NCBI RefSeq assembly: GCF_003013815.1
Contig: NZ_PRLH01000093.1
Span: 1 to 64,000 of the forward strand
Length of the DNA: 64,000 bases
From: Cyanothece sp. BG0011
GTDB taxonomy: Bacteria; Cyanobacteriota; Cyanobacteriia; Cyanobacteriales; Microcystaceae
Reading direction: 5' to 3'
The notes below the pieces were generated by a model. It made no database searches, was not told where the DNA came from, and was given only the letters and a program-made list of their open reading frames with translations. Of the stretch, positions 10,140-18,647 are shown piece after piece (position 1 is the stretch's first letter; every line of letters begins with the position of its first letter). Position numbers and translations under genes: made by a program.

Positions 10140-11006
10140 ATGGTCATTTCTATTGCTCATCTGGGCCCCGTTGGCACCAATGCAGAAACAGCCGCCTTAG
10201 CTTATGCTCATTGGTTAGAAGAAAACCAGGAAAAATCCTCTTTACTCTGTCCTTATCCGAGTATTGCTCAAACCTTGCATTCTGTGGCTCAAGGAGACAC
10301 GAATAAAGCCGTGGTACCGGTGGAAAATTCAACAGAAGGCAGTGTGGCCATTACCTTAGACACGCTCTGGCAACTCGATCGCCTACAAATTCAGCAAGAG
10401 GTGGTTTTACCGATCATTCATGCTTTCTTTTCACGGGGAACCGCTCTGAGTGGCATCAAAACCGTTTATTCCCACCCTCAAGCCTTGGCACAATGTCAAC
10501 GATGGTTGCAGCAAAACCTGCCCAATATCCCTTTAATTCCCACTAATTCTACTACCGAAGCCCTACAAAAAATCAGCCTCGAACCCACGGCCGGGGCGAT
10601 CGCGGCCCCCCGTGCGGCCAAACTGTATCACGTTCCCATTTTAGTCAATCAGATCAACGATTATCCGGATAACTGTACTCGGTTTTGGGTGATGACCTTA
10701 AACCCTACGCCGACGGTGGGCAGTCGTATCTCCTTAGCCTTTAGTGTCCCTGCTAATATTCCTGGTTCTCTGATGAAACCGTTGCAAGTATTTGCTGAAC
10801 GGGACATTAACCTGAGTCGCATTGAATCTCGTCCCACTAAGCGATCGCTTGGGGAATATGTCTTTTACCTCGATGTTGAAGGCAACCAAGATGATCCCAA
10901 GATTATGGATGCTCTCAAGACGTTAACCAACCATACAGAAGTTCTCAAAATCTACGGTAGTTATCCGGTTGTGTTTCTGCGAGATACAGATATTGAGCAA
11001 CTTTAA
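10140..11006 (+). CDS. pheA: prephenate dehydratase (PheA)
   Basis: Converts prephenate to phenylpyruvate in phenylalanine biosynthesis, in the cytoplasm. The 288-residue protein has the catalytic PDT domain (about 3-185) with the N-terminal HLGPVGTNAE strand and the family-defining TRF motif at 180-182. A C-terminal ACT regulatory domain (about 195-275) carries GSLMKPL and ESRP, the regions that bind phenylalanine in this family. It is monofunctional: there is no chorismate mutase domain. The frame opens upstream at a TTG (10110), but ATG at 10140 gives the usual MxISIAHLGP start and length. It converges with the LON-domain gene, 23 bp away. Feedback inhibition by phenylalanine is expected from the ACT domain. 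Confidence 0.95.
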   Translation: MVISIAHLGPVGTNAETAALAYAHWLEENQEKSSLLCPYPSIAQTLHSVAQGDTNKAVVPVENSTEGSVAITLDTLWQLDRLQIQQEVVLPIIHAFFSRGTALSGIKTVYSHPQALAQCQRWLQQNLPNIPLIPTNSTTEALQKISLEPTAGAIAAPRAAKLYHVPILVNQINDYPDNCTRFWVMTLNPTPTVGSRISLAFSVPANIPGSLMKPLQVFAERDINLSRIESRPTKRSLGEYVFYLDVEGNQDDPKIMDALKTLTNHTEVLKIYGSYPVVFLRDTDIEQL

Positions 11007-11029
11007 GGGGTTGCTGTTCATTGATAAGC

Positions 11030-11668
11030 CTATTTCAGCACATCTTTAAGGGCGGTTCGTGCCGCTAAATGATTACGGGTAGAGGTTAAAATTTCGATTT
11101 CCCGTTCTAGACGACCTTTGGTTTCTTGCATCTCTAAAAGGGCTTGTTGTTCTGCTGCAACACCGTATAAATTACCGGCTACCCAGTAAGATAATTCTAC
11201 CGGAAGGTCGGGCAAATCATCGGGTAATTCGATTTTCTGGTCGGTCAACTTGGCCGAAAGACGGACCACATCCCGTAATAATTGTCCTACTTCCGTGGCC
11301 AAGGGTTCAACGTTTTCTGTAGTTGGCTTATCTTCAAGCCATTCAACTAAACCCACTCGATAAGGCTTTTCGCGAACATATTCGAGGATACGGAACCGTT
11401 GTTGTCCCATGGTTAAAATTTTCATGCGATCATCCGGAAGACGCTGAAAGCGAACTAACTCCGCACAGGACCCTACTTTAGCAATTTCTCCGTTGACGGG
11501 GTTGACCATGACCACACCAAAACGGCGATCCCCTTCTAAGATGGTATTCATCATCATGCGATAACGAAACTCAAAGATATGCAGAGGAAGAGGACGACCA
11601 GGAAATAATACGACTTCGGGTAGGGGAAAGATAGGAAGTTCTCGAACTGCAAGGGAAGAAGATGTCAT
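11030..11668 (-). CDS. LON peptidase substrate-binding domain protein
   Basis: A 212-residue protein consisting of the N-terminal (substrate-recognition) domain of Lon protease without the AAA or peptidase parts. It opens with ELPIFPLPEVVLFPGRPLPL and HIFEFRYR, the signature of this domain. The C-terminal third is helical (EMQETKGRLEREIEILT) and may form a coiled coil. The longer frame starts with a TTG at 11677; ATG at 11668 is more likely. Standalone LON-domain proteins are common in cyanobacteria. Their job is not well defined, and a role in recognising proteins for degradation is only inference. It is convergent with pheA. Confidence 0.9.
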   Translation of the reverse strand: MTSSSLAVRELPIFPLPEVVLFPGRPLPLHIFEFRYRMMMNTILEGDRRFGVVMVNPVNGEIAKVGSCAELVRFQRLPDDRMKILTMGQQRFRILEYVREKPYRVGLVEWLEDKPTTENVEPLATEVGQLLRDVVRLSAKLTDQKIELPDDLPDLPVELSYWVAGNLYGVAAEQQALLEMQETKGRLEREIEILTSTRNHLAARTALKDVLK

Positions 11669-11888
11669 AATACTCAAGCGCGCGTCTTAGCTTTTAATTA
11701 ATACTTTAACTGATTTTTCTCAATTAGATCAGTTGACTTCTCCAGGGTTTTGTTCAAAATTGTTTCATCAACTTTTCTTATGGTTGAACTATCATTAAGG
11801 AAGTCGGCTAAATTATCTCTGCTTAATTCCTTTAACCCTTATGCCATAAACGGGCATAACCAGCCAAAAGCTAACAAAGTGAATTAAG

Positions 11889-12491
11889 ATGAAAAAACAG
11901 GTTGCTCTGAGTATTCTTGCCCTGTCTTTGGGTTTATTTCCCTTCCAACCCACCCAAGCAGCATGGGACCCACCGACGCTATCAGCTGTTAGTAATGGAC
12001 TAGACGCATTTTGGGGCGGAATTTTGACCCGTTTAGGGATACGCTATACCTATCCGATGGTTTATTCTCATCAAAATCTTGAATTGACCCCTTGTGGACC
12101 TTCGTTATTAGCCCATTATTGTGCTGATTCTAACACTATTCATCTGAATATGGTTCAAATGGATAAATTAGTCGAAACAGTCGGTGACTCTGCTGGCTTT
12201 TTCGCCTTAGCCCACGAATATGGTCATTCTGTGCAGAAACATTTAGGGATTCTTGACAAGAATTTGCCTATCGTGGTTTTGGAGTTGCAAGCTGACTGTT
12301 TAGCAGGGGCGTTTTTTGCTGCGACTGATGAGTTAGGGATATTAGAACCTGGAGATGTCAAAGAAGGGGCTATAACTGCCATGATGACAGGGGATTATGA
12401 TTATGAACATACCCATCATCATGGAACCCCTGAACAACGAGGACGGGCATTTCTCAGTGGATTTAATGACCCTAAATCTTGTTTTCAATAG
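11889..12491 (+). CDS. exported neutral zinc metallopeptidase-like protein
   Basis: A 200-residue protein with a clear Sec signal peptide (MKK, hydrophobic stretch, cleavage near QAA at about residue 24). The zincin motif HEYGH is followed about 25 residues later by ELQADCLAG, which supplies the third metal ligand in the YpfJ/neutral zinc metallopeptidase family (PF04228-like). The mature protein also has a pair of cysteines (CGPSLLAHYC) that could form a disulfide, and a HTHHHGTPEQRGRAF segment near the end matching the family's conserved C-terminal RxxxF region. It is shorter than E. coli YpfJ because it lacks the long N-terminal part. Likely periplasmic; the substrate is unknown. Confidence 0.85.
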   Translation: MKKQVALSILALSLGLFPFQPTQAAWDPPTLSAVSNGLDAFWGGILTRLGIRYTYPMVYSHQNLELTPCGPSLLAHYCADSNTIHLNMVQMDKLVETVGDSAGFFALAHEYGHSVQKHLGILDKNLPIVVLELQADCLAGAFFAATDELGILEPGDVKEGAITAMMTGDYDYEHTHHHGTPEQRGRAFLSGFNDPKSCFQ

Positions 12492-12517
12492 AGATTAATC
12501 TTCTTATTTGATTGTGT

Positions 12518-13714
12518 TTATTTATCAGGTAACTGATATTGAGACACAATTTTTTTTGCATAGTTCGGGACATGATTCTCTAACTTTTCAGGATGATTTC
12601 GTTTGACATATAAATAATTACGGGTGAAATGGGAATCAATAGAAAAACGGGCATATTCTAAGCCTTTGGGTCCAACTCTTTCAATGACAACGCCCATTAA
12701 TTTGGCTGCCCACATGGGTAGGGTAACTCCTTTATCATAAGCGGGAATGCTTTGTTGAACCGCTTGTTTTCTATCCCCTTGAGAAATGACTGGTTTTGTG
12801 TTGATTTGGTCTTCTACTAAGGCTAACATTTCTTTTCCTGTCTCATTACGAACCATAATCCATTGCCAGCCAAATTCTGCCCCCATATAGCCTACCACTA
12901 AGTCAGCTAGGGAGTTAACATAATCAAAACAACTCATACAAGATGGGGCAAAAACATCTTTTAATTTATTCGTTTTTAAGCCAAAAAAGGGAACTTTTTC
13001 TACGGAACCATCTTTATGTTTAAAATGAACTCGAAAGTCCTGCATAAATTCATAATGAACCACTGTATCGGGAGATTGACTGGTGGTTTCTAAGAATTTT
13101 TGTAACCCTTCACGGGTCACATTATCGACACAGGGAGTTCCTAATACATAGAGTTTCTCTAATCCTAATTCTTTTTCTACTGCCCTTAATGCTTGAATTT
13201 GACAGCCAACTCCAATCACTAATAAGCGTTTGAGGTTAGATTGTTCGATTTGTTCTAAGATAGATAAATTAGGGGATAAAGTGGGTTTATTTACCCTAGC
13301 CGCCAAAACCTCCTCAGAAGTCCTAGCAATGACTGGCATCGGTTGAAATCTATCTTCTTTTGTATTTTGAACACATACGACTCCTTCAACTAACCCTTTT
13401 TCTAACATTTCACAAGCAATGGTACTCACAATTCCTGTCCATTGTGCGCCTTCTATGGGGTCTTTTTTTTGGGCTGCCATCATCTCTTGATGAACCCCAA
13501 AATAGCAGTCATTTTCATCTTCTAAATTGCGACTTTTTCCGTGAGCAATGGTTTCTAATTCTGCAATTTGTTGATTGAGAAATGCACAAGCTTCTTTAAC
13601 ATAATGAATATAATAGGTATCACATAACCCACACTCACTACAGAGTTCTTTTGCGGGACGACGACTACCAGATTTAAGGGCTTTTGCTTTACTGTGAGGG
13701 TGAATAGATGTCAT
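12518..13714 (-). CDS. bciB: divinyl (proto)chlorophyllide 8-vinyl reductase, F420-hydrogenase beta type (BciB)
   Basis: A 398-residue protein of the coenzyme F420 hydrogenase/dehydrogenase beta-subunit family. In cyanobacteria the ortholog (Slr1923 of Synechocystis) is the ferredoxin-dependent 8-vinyl reductase that makes monovinyl chlorophyll. The N-terminal CSECGLC (about 24-30), the GVGCQIQAL and GTPCVDN strands, and CMSCFDY (about 262-268) provide cysteines for the iron-sulfur clusters and flavin-site framework of this family. Length is typical. It is single-gene, convergent with the metallopeptidase-like gene (26 bp apart). The family also includes 7-hydroxymethyl chlorophyll reductase, but that is mainly in plants, so BciB is the better call here. 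Confidence 0.88.
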   Translation of the reverse strand: MTSIHPHSKAKALKSGSRRPAKELCSECGLCDTYYIHYVKEACAFLNQQIAELETIAHGKSRNLEDENDCYFGVHQEMMAAQKKDPIEGAQWTGIVSTIACEMLEKGLVEGVVCVQNTKEDRFQPMPVIARTSEEVLAARVNKPTLSPNLSILEQIEQSNLKRLLVIGVGCQIQALRAVEKELGLEKLYVLGTPCVDNVTREGLQKFLETTSQSPDTVVHYEFMQDFRVHFKHKDGSVEKVPFFGLKTNKLKDVFAPSCMSCFDYVNSLADLVVGYMGAEFGWQWIMVRNETGKEMLALVEDQINTKPVISQGDRKQAVQQSIPAYDKGVTLPMWAAKLMGVVIERVGPKGLEYARFSIDSHFTRNYLYVKRNHPEKLENHVPNYAKKIVSQYQLPDK

Positions 13715-13915
13715 AGATTATAGTATTTCTTAAATTACATTGAATCAGTGAACAGTGAACAGTATATATGATATTAGATTACGCTATTATCGTCAGTTAT
13801 TATTTTTTTGTAAACTAATGTAACAAAACCTAGTATAGTTACTATTTTATCCTTAAACTTTTGATTAAACTTTAGCTATAATATTGATATAATTACTCAT
13901 TTATCATTAAAAACT

Positions 13916-14479
13916 ATGATTAAAACTTCTTCTAAATCTCTTAGCTTAAAGGAATTTTTGGCATTACCAGAAACAAAACCAGCCAAGGAATATATTAACG
14001 GAAAAATTGTTAAAAAGCCAATGCCAAAAGGGAAACATAGTACCATCCAAACTGAACTTTCTACCGCTATTAATGTTACTTTAAAAACTCAAAAAATAGC
14101 TCGTGCTTTTTCCGAATTAAGATGTACTTTTGGCGATCGCTCTATTGTTCCTGATATCACTATTTTAAAATGGGATCATATTCCTCGTGATGATAATGGT
14201 GAAATTGCAGACTCATTTTGTCTTGCACCAGACTGGGTAATTGAGATTTTATCCCCTGAACAAAGTCAAACAAAAGTTGTCAAAAATATTTTATATTGTT
14301 TAGATCATGGAACAGAAATAGGATGGTTAATTGATCCTAATGATAAATCTGTAGTCGTTTATTTTTCTCAACAAAAACCTATGTGTTTTGAAGCAAAAAA
14401 AGATAATTTACCTGTTCCTAATTTTGCCAATTCTTTTCAATTAACGATAGAAGAATTATTTGTATGGTTATTAGAATAA
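13916..14479 (+). CDS. Uma2 family (DUF820) PD-(D/E)XK endonuclease-like protein
   Basis: A 187-residue protein of a family that is greatly expanded in cyanobacterial genomes. It has the N-terminal LKEFLALPETKPAKEYINGKI, the central VPDITIL aspartate, PDWVIEILSPEQS with the catalytic-type Glu, and a GWLIDP strand, the usual order of the restriction-endonuclease-like fold. Family members are predicted nucleases, but the biological role is unknown and no partner gene is adjacent. The spacer before it (13715-13915) is AT-rich with a short direct repeat of AGTGAAC near 13750. Confidence 0.85.
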   Translation: MIKTSSKSLSLKEFLALPETKPAKEYINGKIVKKPMPKGKHSTIQTELSTAINVTLKTQKIARAFSELRCTFGDRSIVPDITILKWDHIPRDDNGEIADSFCLAPDWVIEILSPEQSQTKVVKNILYCLDHGTEIGWLIDPNDKSVVVYFSQQKPMCFEAKKDNLPVPNFANSFQLTIEELFVWLLE

Positions 14480-14495
14480 TCAACTAAGATAAAAT

Positions 14496-16685
14496 CTATT
14501 TGTTATTCATCGATTCTATCCAACTATCATTAAAAATCCCTTCATAAATGGGATTATGAACCTTTAAAAATTGATCATCTTTAATAATGAGTCCTGATAA
14601 AATAAGTTCTCTAATTTCTTCATCATCACTGATAGGATAATTAGGTTGATGTAGTATTGTCTGATAGCGTTTTAAGAGTCGTTTTTTATCAAGAGAACTT
14701 TTCAAAATGCGATCGCGAATGGTTCTCAAATGTTCCGGTTCGTCTTGACATTCCCAATTTTCTATAATCTGCGATCGCACTAATTCTCTAATCCATTCAT
14801 CTTCTTGATCTTCAGGAATTTCCCTGGGAGAATTATGAATTAATTGACAAATTTTTTGTGTTAAAAAGGGTTGCCCATTAGTCCAATATAAAACAGCTTT
14901 CAACACAGCTTGAGGATGATTAACTTTAAATTTCAATCCCTCTAATAAAGGTTGTGCTTCATGAAACTGAAACCCTTGTAAATGAATAACTTGACCAATA
15001 TTGAAGGGAGTTCGTTGTTTATCTTCTAATAATTGAGAAGGACTAGCAACCCCTAATAAAGCAAAAGTAAGCCGTTTATAATCAGGATTATCAGCCCTTT
15101 TATTATAACAACTTCTCAAGAAAATAAAAAAGTCATCCATAGGAAAATCTAAACTTAATACACTATCAATTTCGTCAACAAAAACAACAATATTATGAGA
15201 AAGATTCGGCAAAATAATCTGATAAATCAATTCTCCTAACCCCTGTACAGGTGATAAAAAGTCATGTTGTTTTAACCAGTCTCTAATATTCACTTTATCT
15301 AATAAATTTAACCCACTTAATAGGATATAAATAAATCCTGCATACCATTGTTTTATTGTTAATTTTCGATTGCCAATTTCTGATAAATCCACAGCAACAC
15401 AAGCAAAATTTTCTGCTTGTAATCGTTTCATAATTTGAACTCGAAGGCTCGATTTTCCCATTTGTCTTGCATTTAAAATATAGCAAAATTCGGCTGCTTT
15501 TAAGGCTTTATAGACATAGCGATCAGCGGAACGAACAACATAACTAGGAGCATCTATCGGTAAACTTCCACCCACTTGATAATCATAGCTTTTTTCATTT
15601 TCAGCACTCCTGAGTAAAGCATTTTCTATTATTAAATCGGCTTGAGTTGCTTTGAGAATTTTTAAGGTTGCTGTTAGTTCTTCGGTTCTTTCAAGAACTT
15701 TTTTTTCTAGGGTAGCATTATAATGAGATAGTTGCTCTTTAGTTTGTTGTAAATCAAGATTTTTTTTCGCTAATTCTTCAGTAAAATGAATGCGATCTGC
15801 CTCTGCTTTTTTTCTTTGTGTAATATCTTGAAATGCCGCAATAACATAAGAAATATTTCCTTTTTCATCATAAATTGGTTGGGCAGAAATTTCTAGAGGA
15901 ATATGCTGTTCCTTATGGCGAATTTCTACATCTGACACCGTGGTGCTTTCCCCTTGTAAGGCGCGTCTAACTGGTAATTTATCAAGCGGATATTTTTGCC
16001 CAGTCTGTAAACAATAGGGTTGATAAATCTTAGTCAAATCATCAAAATTAACTTCGCTCAAAAGTTCTTCTCCGAAAATTTTTTTAGCTTGATTGTTAGC
16101 ATAATAGGGGTATCGAGTCTTAGCATTAATAATAAAAATACCAACGGGAATATCGGCTAAAAATTGGGTTAATTGCTTTTCATTATTGCGTAACGCTTCT
16201 TCAACTTTTTTACGCTTTTCAATTTCTTGTTTTAATTTATTTAAAGACTTTTCTTGTGCTTCTCTGGCTGCTTTTTCCTGGGCGAAAGCCCTTTTAATTT
16301 GTTGAACATGATTTAAGGTTTTAGTGGTCGTAATTTCTAAATCCTTAAAATCAATCGGTTTTGTTAAAAAGTCAAACGCCCCGCAATTCATAGCTGAGCG
16401 AATATTATCAAGATCCCCATAAGCAGATATAATAATCGCTTTAATAATGGGATCAATTTCTTGAATTTTACTTAATAGGGTGAGTCCATCCATTTCAGGC
16501 ATATAAATATCCGTCAAAACCATATCAATATTGCCATAGACTCGGATATACTCTAACGCTTCTAGTCCATTATGAGCAAAGACAAAATCAAGTTCTTTTT
16601 GTCTTATTTTTTTTCTAAATTTTTGTCTAATTAGTCGTTCTAAATCTAATTCATCATCAACGACTAAAATTTTCGGGATTTCCAT
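14496..16685 (-). CDS. response receiver - PAS - AAA-like ATPase signalling protein
   Basis: A 729-residue multidomain protein. Residues 4-122 are a CheY-like receiver with the acidic pair VVDDE, phospho-acceptor Asp about 59 (VLTDIYMPEMDG) and Lys about 109 (LTKPID). A short coiled coil leads to a PAS/PAC sensor (about 170-292, ending AAFQDITQRKKAEADR), then a second coiled coil (about 297-365). The C-terminal part (about 370-700) is an AAA-like P-loop domain with NARQMGKSS as Walker A and VVFVDEID as Walker B. There is no histidine kinase or DNA-binding output. The ATPase domain resembles the cyanobacterial AAA_35 type often found fused to sensors. The upstream receiver gene ends 16 bp before this ATG, so the two are probably one operon. 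The target is unknown. Confidence 0.85.
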   Translation of the reverse strand: MEIPKILVVDDELDLERLIRQKFRKKIRQKELDFVFAHNGLEALEYIRVYGNIDMVLTDIYMPEMDGLTLLSKIQEIDPIIKAIIISAYGDLDNIRSAMNCGAFDFLTKPIDFKDLEITTTKTLNHVQQIKRAFAQEKAAREAQEKSLNKLKQEIEKRKKVEEALRNNEKQLTQFLADIPVGIFIINAKTRYPYYANNQAKKIFGEELLSEVNFDDLTKIYQPYCLQTGQKYPLDKLPVRRALQGESTTVSDVEIRHKEQHIPLEISAQPIYDEKGNISYVIAAFQDITQRKKAEADRIHFTEELAKKNLDLQQTKEQLSHYNATLEKKVLERTEELTATLKILKATQADLIIENALLRSAENEKSYDYQVGGSLPIDAPSYVVRSADRYVYKALKAAEFCYILNARQMGKSSLRVQIMKRLQAENFACVAVDLSEIGNRKLTIKQWYAGFIYILLSGLNLLDKVNIRDWLKQHDFLSPVQGLGELIYQIILPNLSHNIVVFVDEIDSVLSLDFPMDDFFIFLRSCYNKRADNPDYKRLTFALLGVASPSQLLEDKQRTPFNIGQVIHLQGFQFHEAQPLLEGLKFKVNHPQAVLKAVLYWTNGQPFLTQKICQLIHNSPREIPEDQEDEWIRELVRSQIIENWECQDEPEHLRTIRDRILKSSLDKKRLLKRYQTILHQPNYPISDDEEIRELILSGLIIKDDQFLKVHNPIYEGIFNDSWIESMNNK

Positions 16686-16701
16686 ACAACTCACATTTTA
16701 G

Positions 16702-17070
16702 TTAAATTAATTCACTAATTTTTTCTTTAAGATGTTCAAATTCAATGGGCTTAGTTAGATAATCATCGGCTCCATATTGTATGGCTGTTTGATAATTATA
16801 ATCATCTCCATAGGCTGTGATCATAAATACCTTGATATCGGGATAATTATCTTTAATGATTTTCAGCAATTCTAAGCCATTCATTCCTGGCATATTAATA
16901 TCAGCCAAAATCAGAATCAAATGATTTTCTTGTTTGTCTATACAATTTAAGGCATCCTCAGCCGAAAAAACAAAAGAAAATTCTACCTTTTTTTGTCGAA
17001 TTTCTTTTCTAAACTTTTGTTTAAACAAGAGGGTGATATCTTGTTCATCATCCACAACCATTATATTCAT
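16702..17070 (-). CDS. single-domain response regulator (CheY-like)
   Basis: A 122-residue standalone receiver with VVDDE near the N-terminus, phospho-acceptor Asp about 57 (LILADINMPG), Thr in MITAYG and Lys in LTKPIE. The alpha1/beta2 region KFRKEIRQKKVEFSF is nearly the same as KFRKKIRQKELDFVF in the receiver of the downstream gene, so the two receivers are close paralogs, probably from a local duplication. With no output domain it should act through protein contact or phosphotransfer, and the downstream ATPase protein is the obvious partner. ATG at 17070 is chosen over a TTG one codon upstream. Confidence 0.9.
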   Translation of the reverse strand: MNIMVVDDEQDITLLFKQKFRKEIRQKKVEFSFVFSAEDALNCIDKQENHLILILADINMPGMNGLELLKIIKDNYPDIKVFMITAYGDDYNYQTAIQYGADDYLTKPIEFEHLKEKISELI

Positions 17071-17257
17071 CAAAACAATACCTTAGAATTTTTTTGATTC
17101 AGTAAAATTGGTGAACATCTGAGACAGAATTGCTTCTATTTTAGCAGTGTATTCTCTTAAACCTTCCTTAATTGTCCATTTATTCAGTTTAGTTCACCCA
17201 AAGTTCTCAGACCCTGGTAGGATAAATCCTGACAGCTACTATAAAAATATAATTAAG

Positions 17258-18421
17258 ATGACACAAACAGATGGCATTGCCCCTCACGGCGGTCAATTAA
17301 TTAATCGTATTGCGACCACCGCAGAAAAAGAGGAATTTTTAGCCCAAGCCGACAAACTCCCCAGAATTACCCTAGATAAACGGGCCACTTCTGACCTGGT
17401 TATGATTGCCATTGGTGGGTTTAGCCCTCTTAAAGGCTTTATGGAAAGGGCCGACTATGAAACCGTTGTCGAAGATATGCACTTAAGCAATGGGGTTCCT
17501 TGGTCAATTCCGGTTACCCTATCAGTGAGTGAAGAAGTAGCCGACTCTCTCCAAGAAGGGAACTGGGTGAGATTAGACGATCCCAATGGTAACTTTATCG
17601 GGGTGCTAGAACTGACCCAAAAGTATCACTATAATAAAACCCACGAAGCTGTCAACGTCTATAGGACTGACGAAAGCAAACATCCAGGGGTGAAAGTTGT
17701 TTACGATCAAGGGGCCGTTAATTTAGCTGGTCCTGTGTGGTTATTACAACGGGATGAACACCCCCTATTCCCCAAATATCAAATTGATCCGGCTGAGTCT
17801 CGCAAACTCTTTAAAGAAAGAGGTTGGGCCACTGTGGTTGGGTTTCAAACCCGTAACCCCATCCACCGCGCCCACGAATATATTCAAAAATGCGCCCTAG
17901 AAGTGGTAGATGGCCTGTTCTTACATCCCCTCGTCGGTGCCACCAAAAGCGACGACATTCCGGCCGATGTACGGATGCGTTGTTATGAAATTATGATGGA
18001 TAACTATTTTCCTCAAGATCGGGTAATTCTCGCCATCAACCCTTCTGCCATGCGCTATGCAGGCCCGAGAGAAGCCATTTTTCATGCCATCGTTCGCAAA
18101 AATTATGGCTGTACCCACTTTATTGTCGGACGAGATCACGCAGGGGTAGGGGATTATTACGGCACCTACGATGCTCAACATATTTTTGATGAATTTGATC
18201 CCGACGCATTGGGTATCGTTCCCATGAAATTTGAACACGCTTTTTACTGTAAGCGAACCGGACAAATGGCCACCACCAAAACCAGTCCCAGTAGCAAAGA
18301 AGAACGCATTCACCTCTCAGGGACAAAAGTTCGAGAAATGCTCAGACGGGGAGAAATGCCACCCCCTCAGTTTTCTCGTCCAGAAGTGGCAGCTGAATTA
18401 ATTAAAGCCATGCAAAATTAA
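17258..18421 (+). CDS. sat: sulfate adenylyltransferase (ATP sulfurylase)
   Basis: Makes adenosine 5'-phosphosulfate from ATP and sulfate, the first step of sulfate assimilation. The 387-residue single-chain enzyme shows the ATP-binding [11 protein letters not shown] loop, the [12 protein letters not shown] segment and the C-terminal [20 protein letters not shown] region, all diagnostic of homo-oligomeric ATP sulfurylases. The reading frame is open 37 codons further upstream, but ATG at 17258 gives the normal length. No APS kinase domain is fused. Upstream it is divergent from the receiver gene pair. A GC-rich inverted repeat follows 28 bp after the stop. Confidence 0.97.
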   Translation: MTQTDGIAPHGGQLINRIATTAEKEEFLAQADKLPRITLDKRATSDLVMIAIGGFSPLKGFMERADYETVVEDMHLSNGVPWSIPVTLSVSEEVADSLQEGNWVRLDDPNGNFIGVLELTQKYHYNKTHEAVNVYRTDESKHPGVKVVYDQGAVNLAGPVWLLQRDEHPLFPKYQIDPAESRKLFKERGWATVVGFQTRNPIHRAHEYIQKCALEVVDGLFLHPLVGATKSDDIPADVRMRCYEIMMDNYFPQDRVILAINPSAMRYAGPREAIFHAIVRKNYGCTHFIVGRDHAGVGDYYGTYDAQHIFDEFDPDALGIVPMKFEHAFYCKRTGQMATTKTSPSSKEERIHLSGTKVREMLRRGEMPPPQFSRPEVAAELIKAMQN

Positions 18422-18448
18422 TTATCCCTTCTCTGGCTGATGGGTGTG

Positions 18449-18477
18449 GGGTGTAGTAACTCTTAACCCCTACACCC
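18449..18477 (+). terminator. possible hairpin downstream of sat
   Basis: GGGTGTAG (18449-18456) pairs with CTACACCC (18470-18477) around a 13-nt loop. There is no T-run after it, so it is a weak intrinsic terminator at best. It may instead be part of a GTGTGGGGTGTAG-type intergenic repeat common in cyanobacteria. Confidence 0.35.
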
Positions 18478-18647
18478 TGTTCAACAGAGACCAAAAACAG
18501 AGAACCACTCCCTACTCCATTGTTGTCATGGTTGTGATTCTTCGATATACTCCCTGTAAGCAACAAATATGTAATAAAATAAATGAAGCCTATACATATT
18601 AGCGCGAGTGTAATAGCGGTATCTTCCCAAGAGAGCAAACAGAAACC

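Noticed and set aside
17921-18313. 130-codon open frame antisense to sat
   Set aside because: Lies wholly inside sat and does not resemble a known protein.
18402-18638. 78-codon open frame on the minus strand overlapping the 3' end of sat
   Set aside because: No ribosome binding site, low-complexity sequence after the first hydrophobic stretch, and it overlaps a repeat-like hairpin and sat. Probably not a gene.
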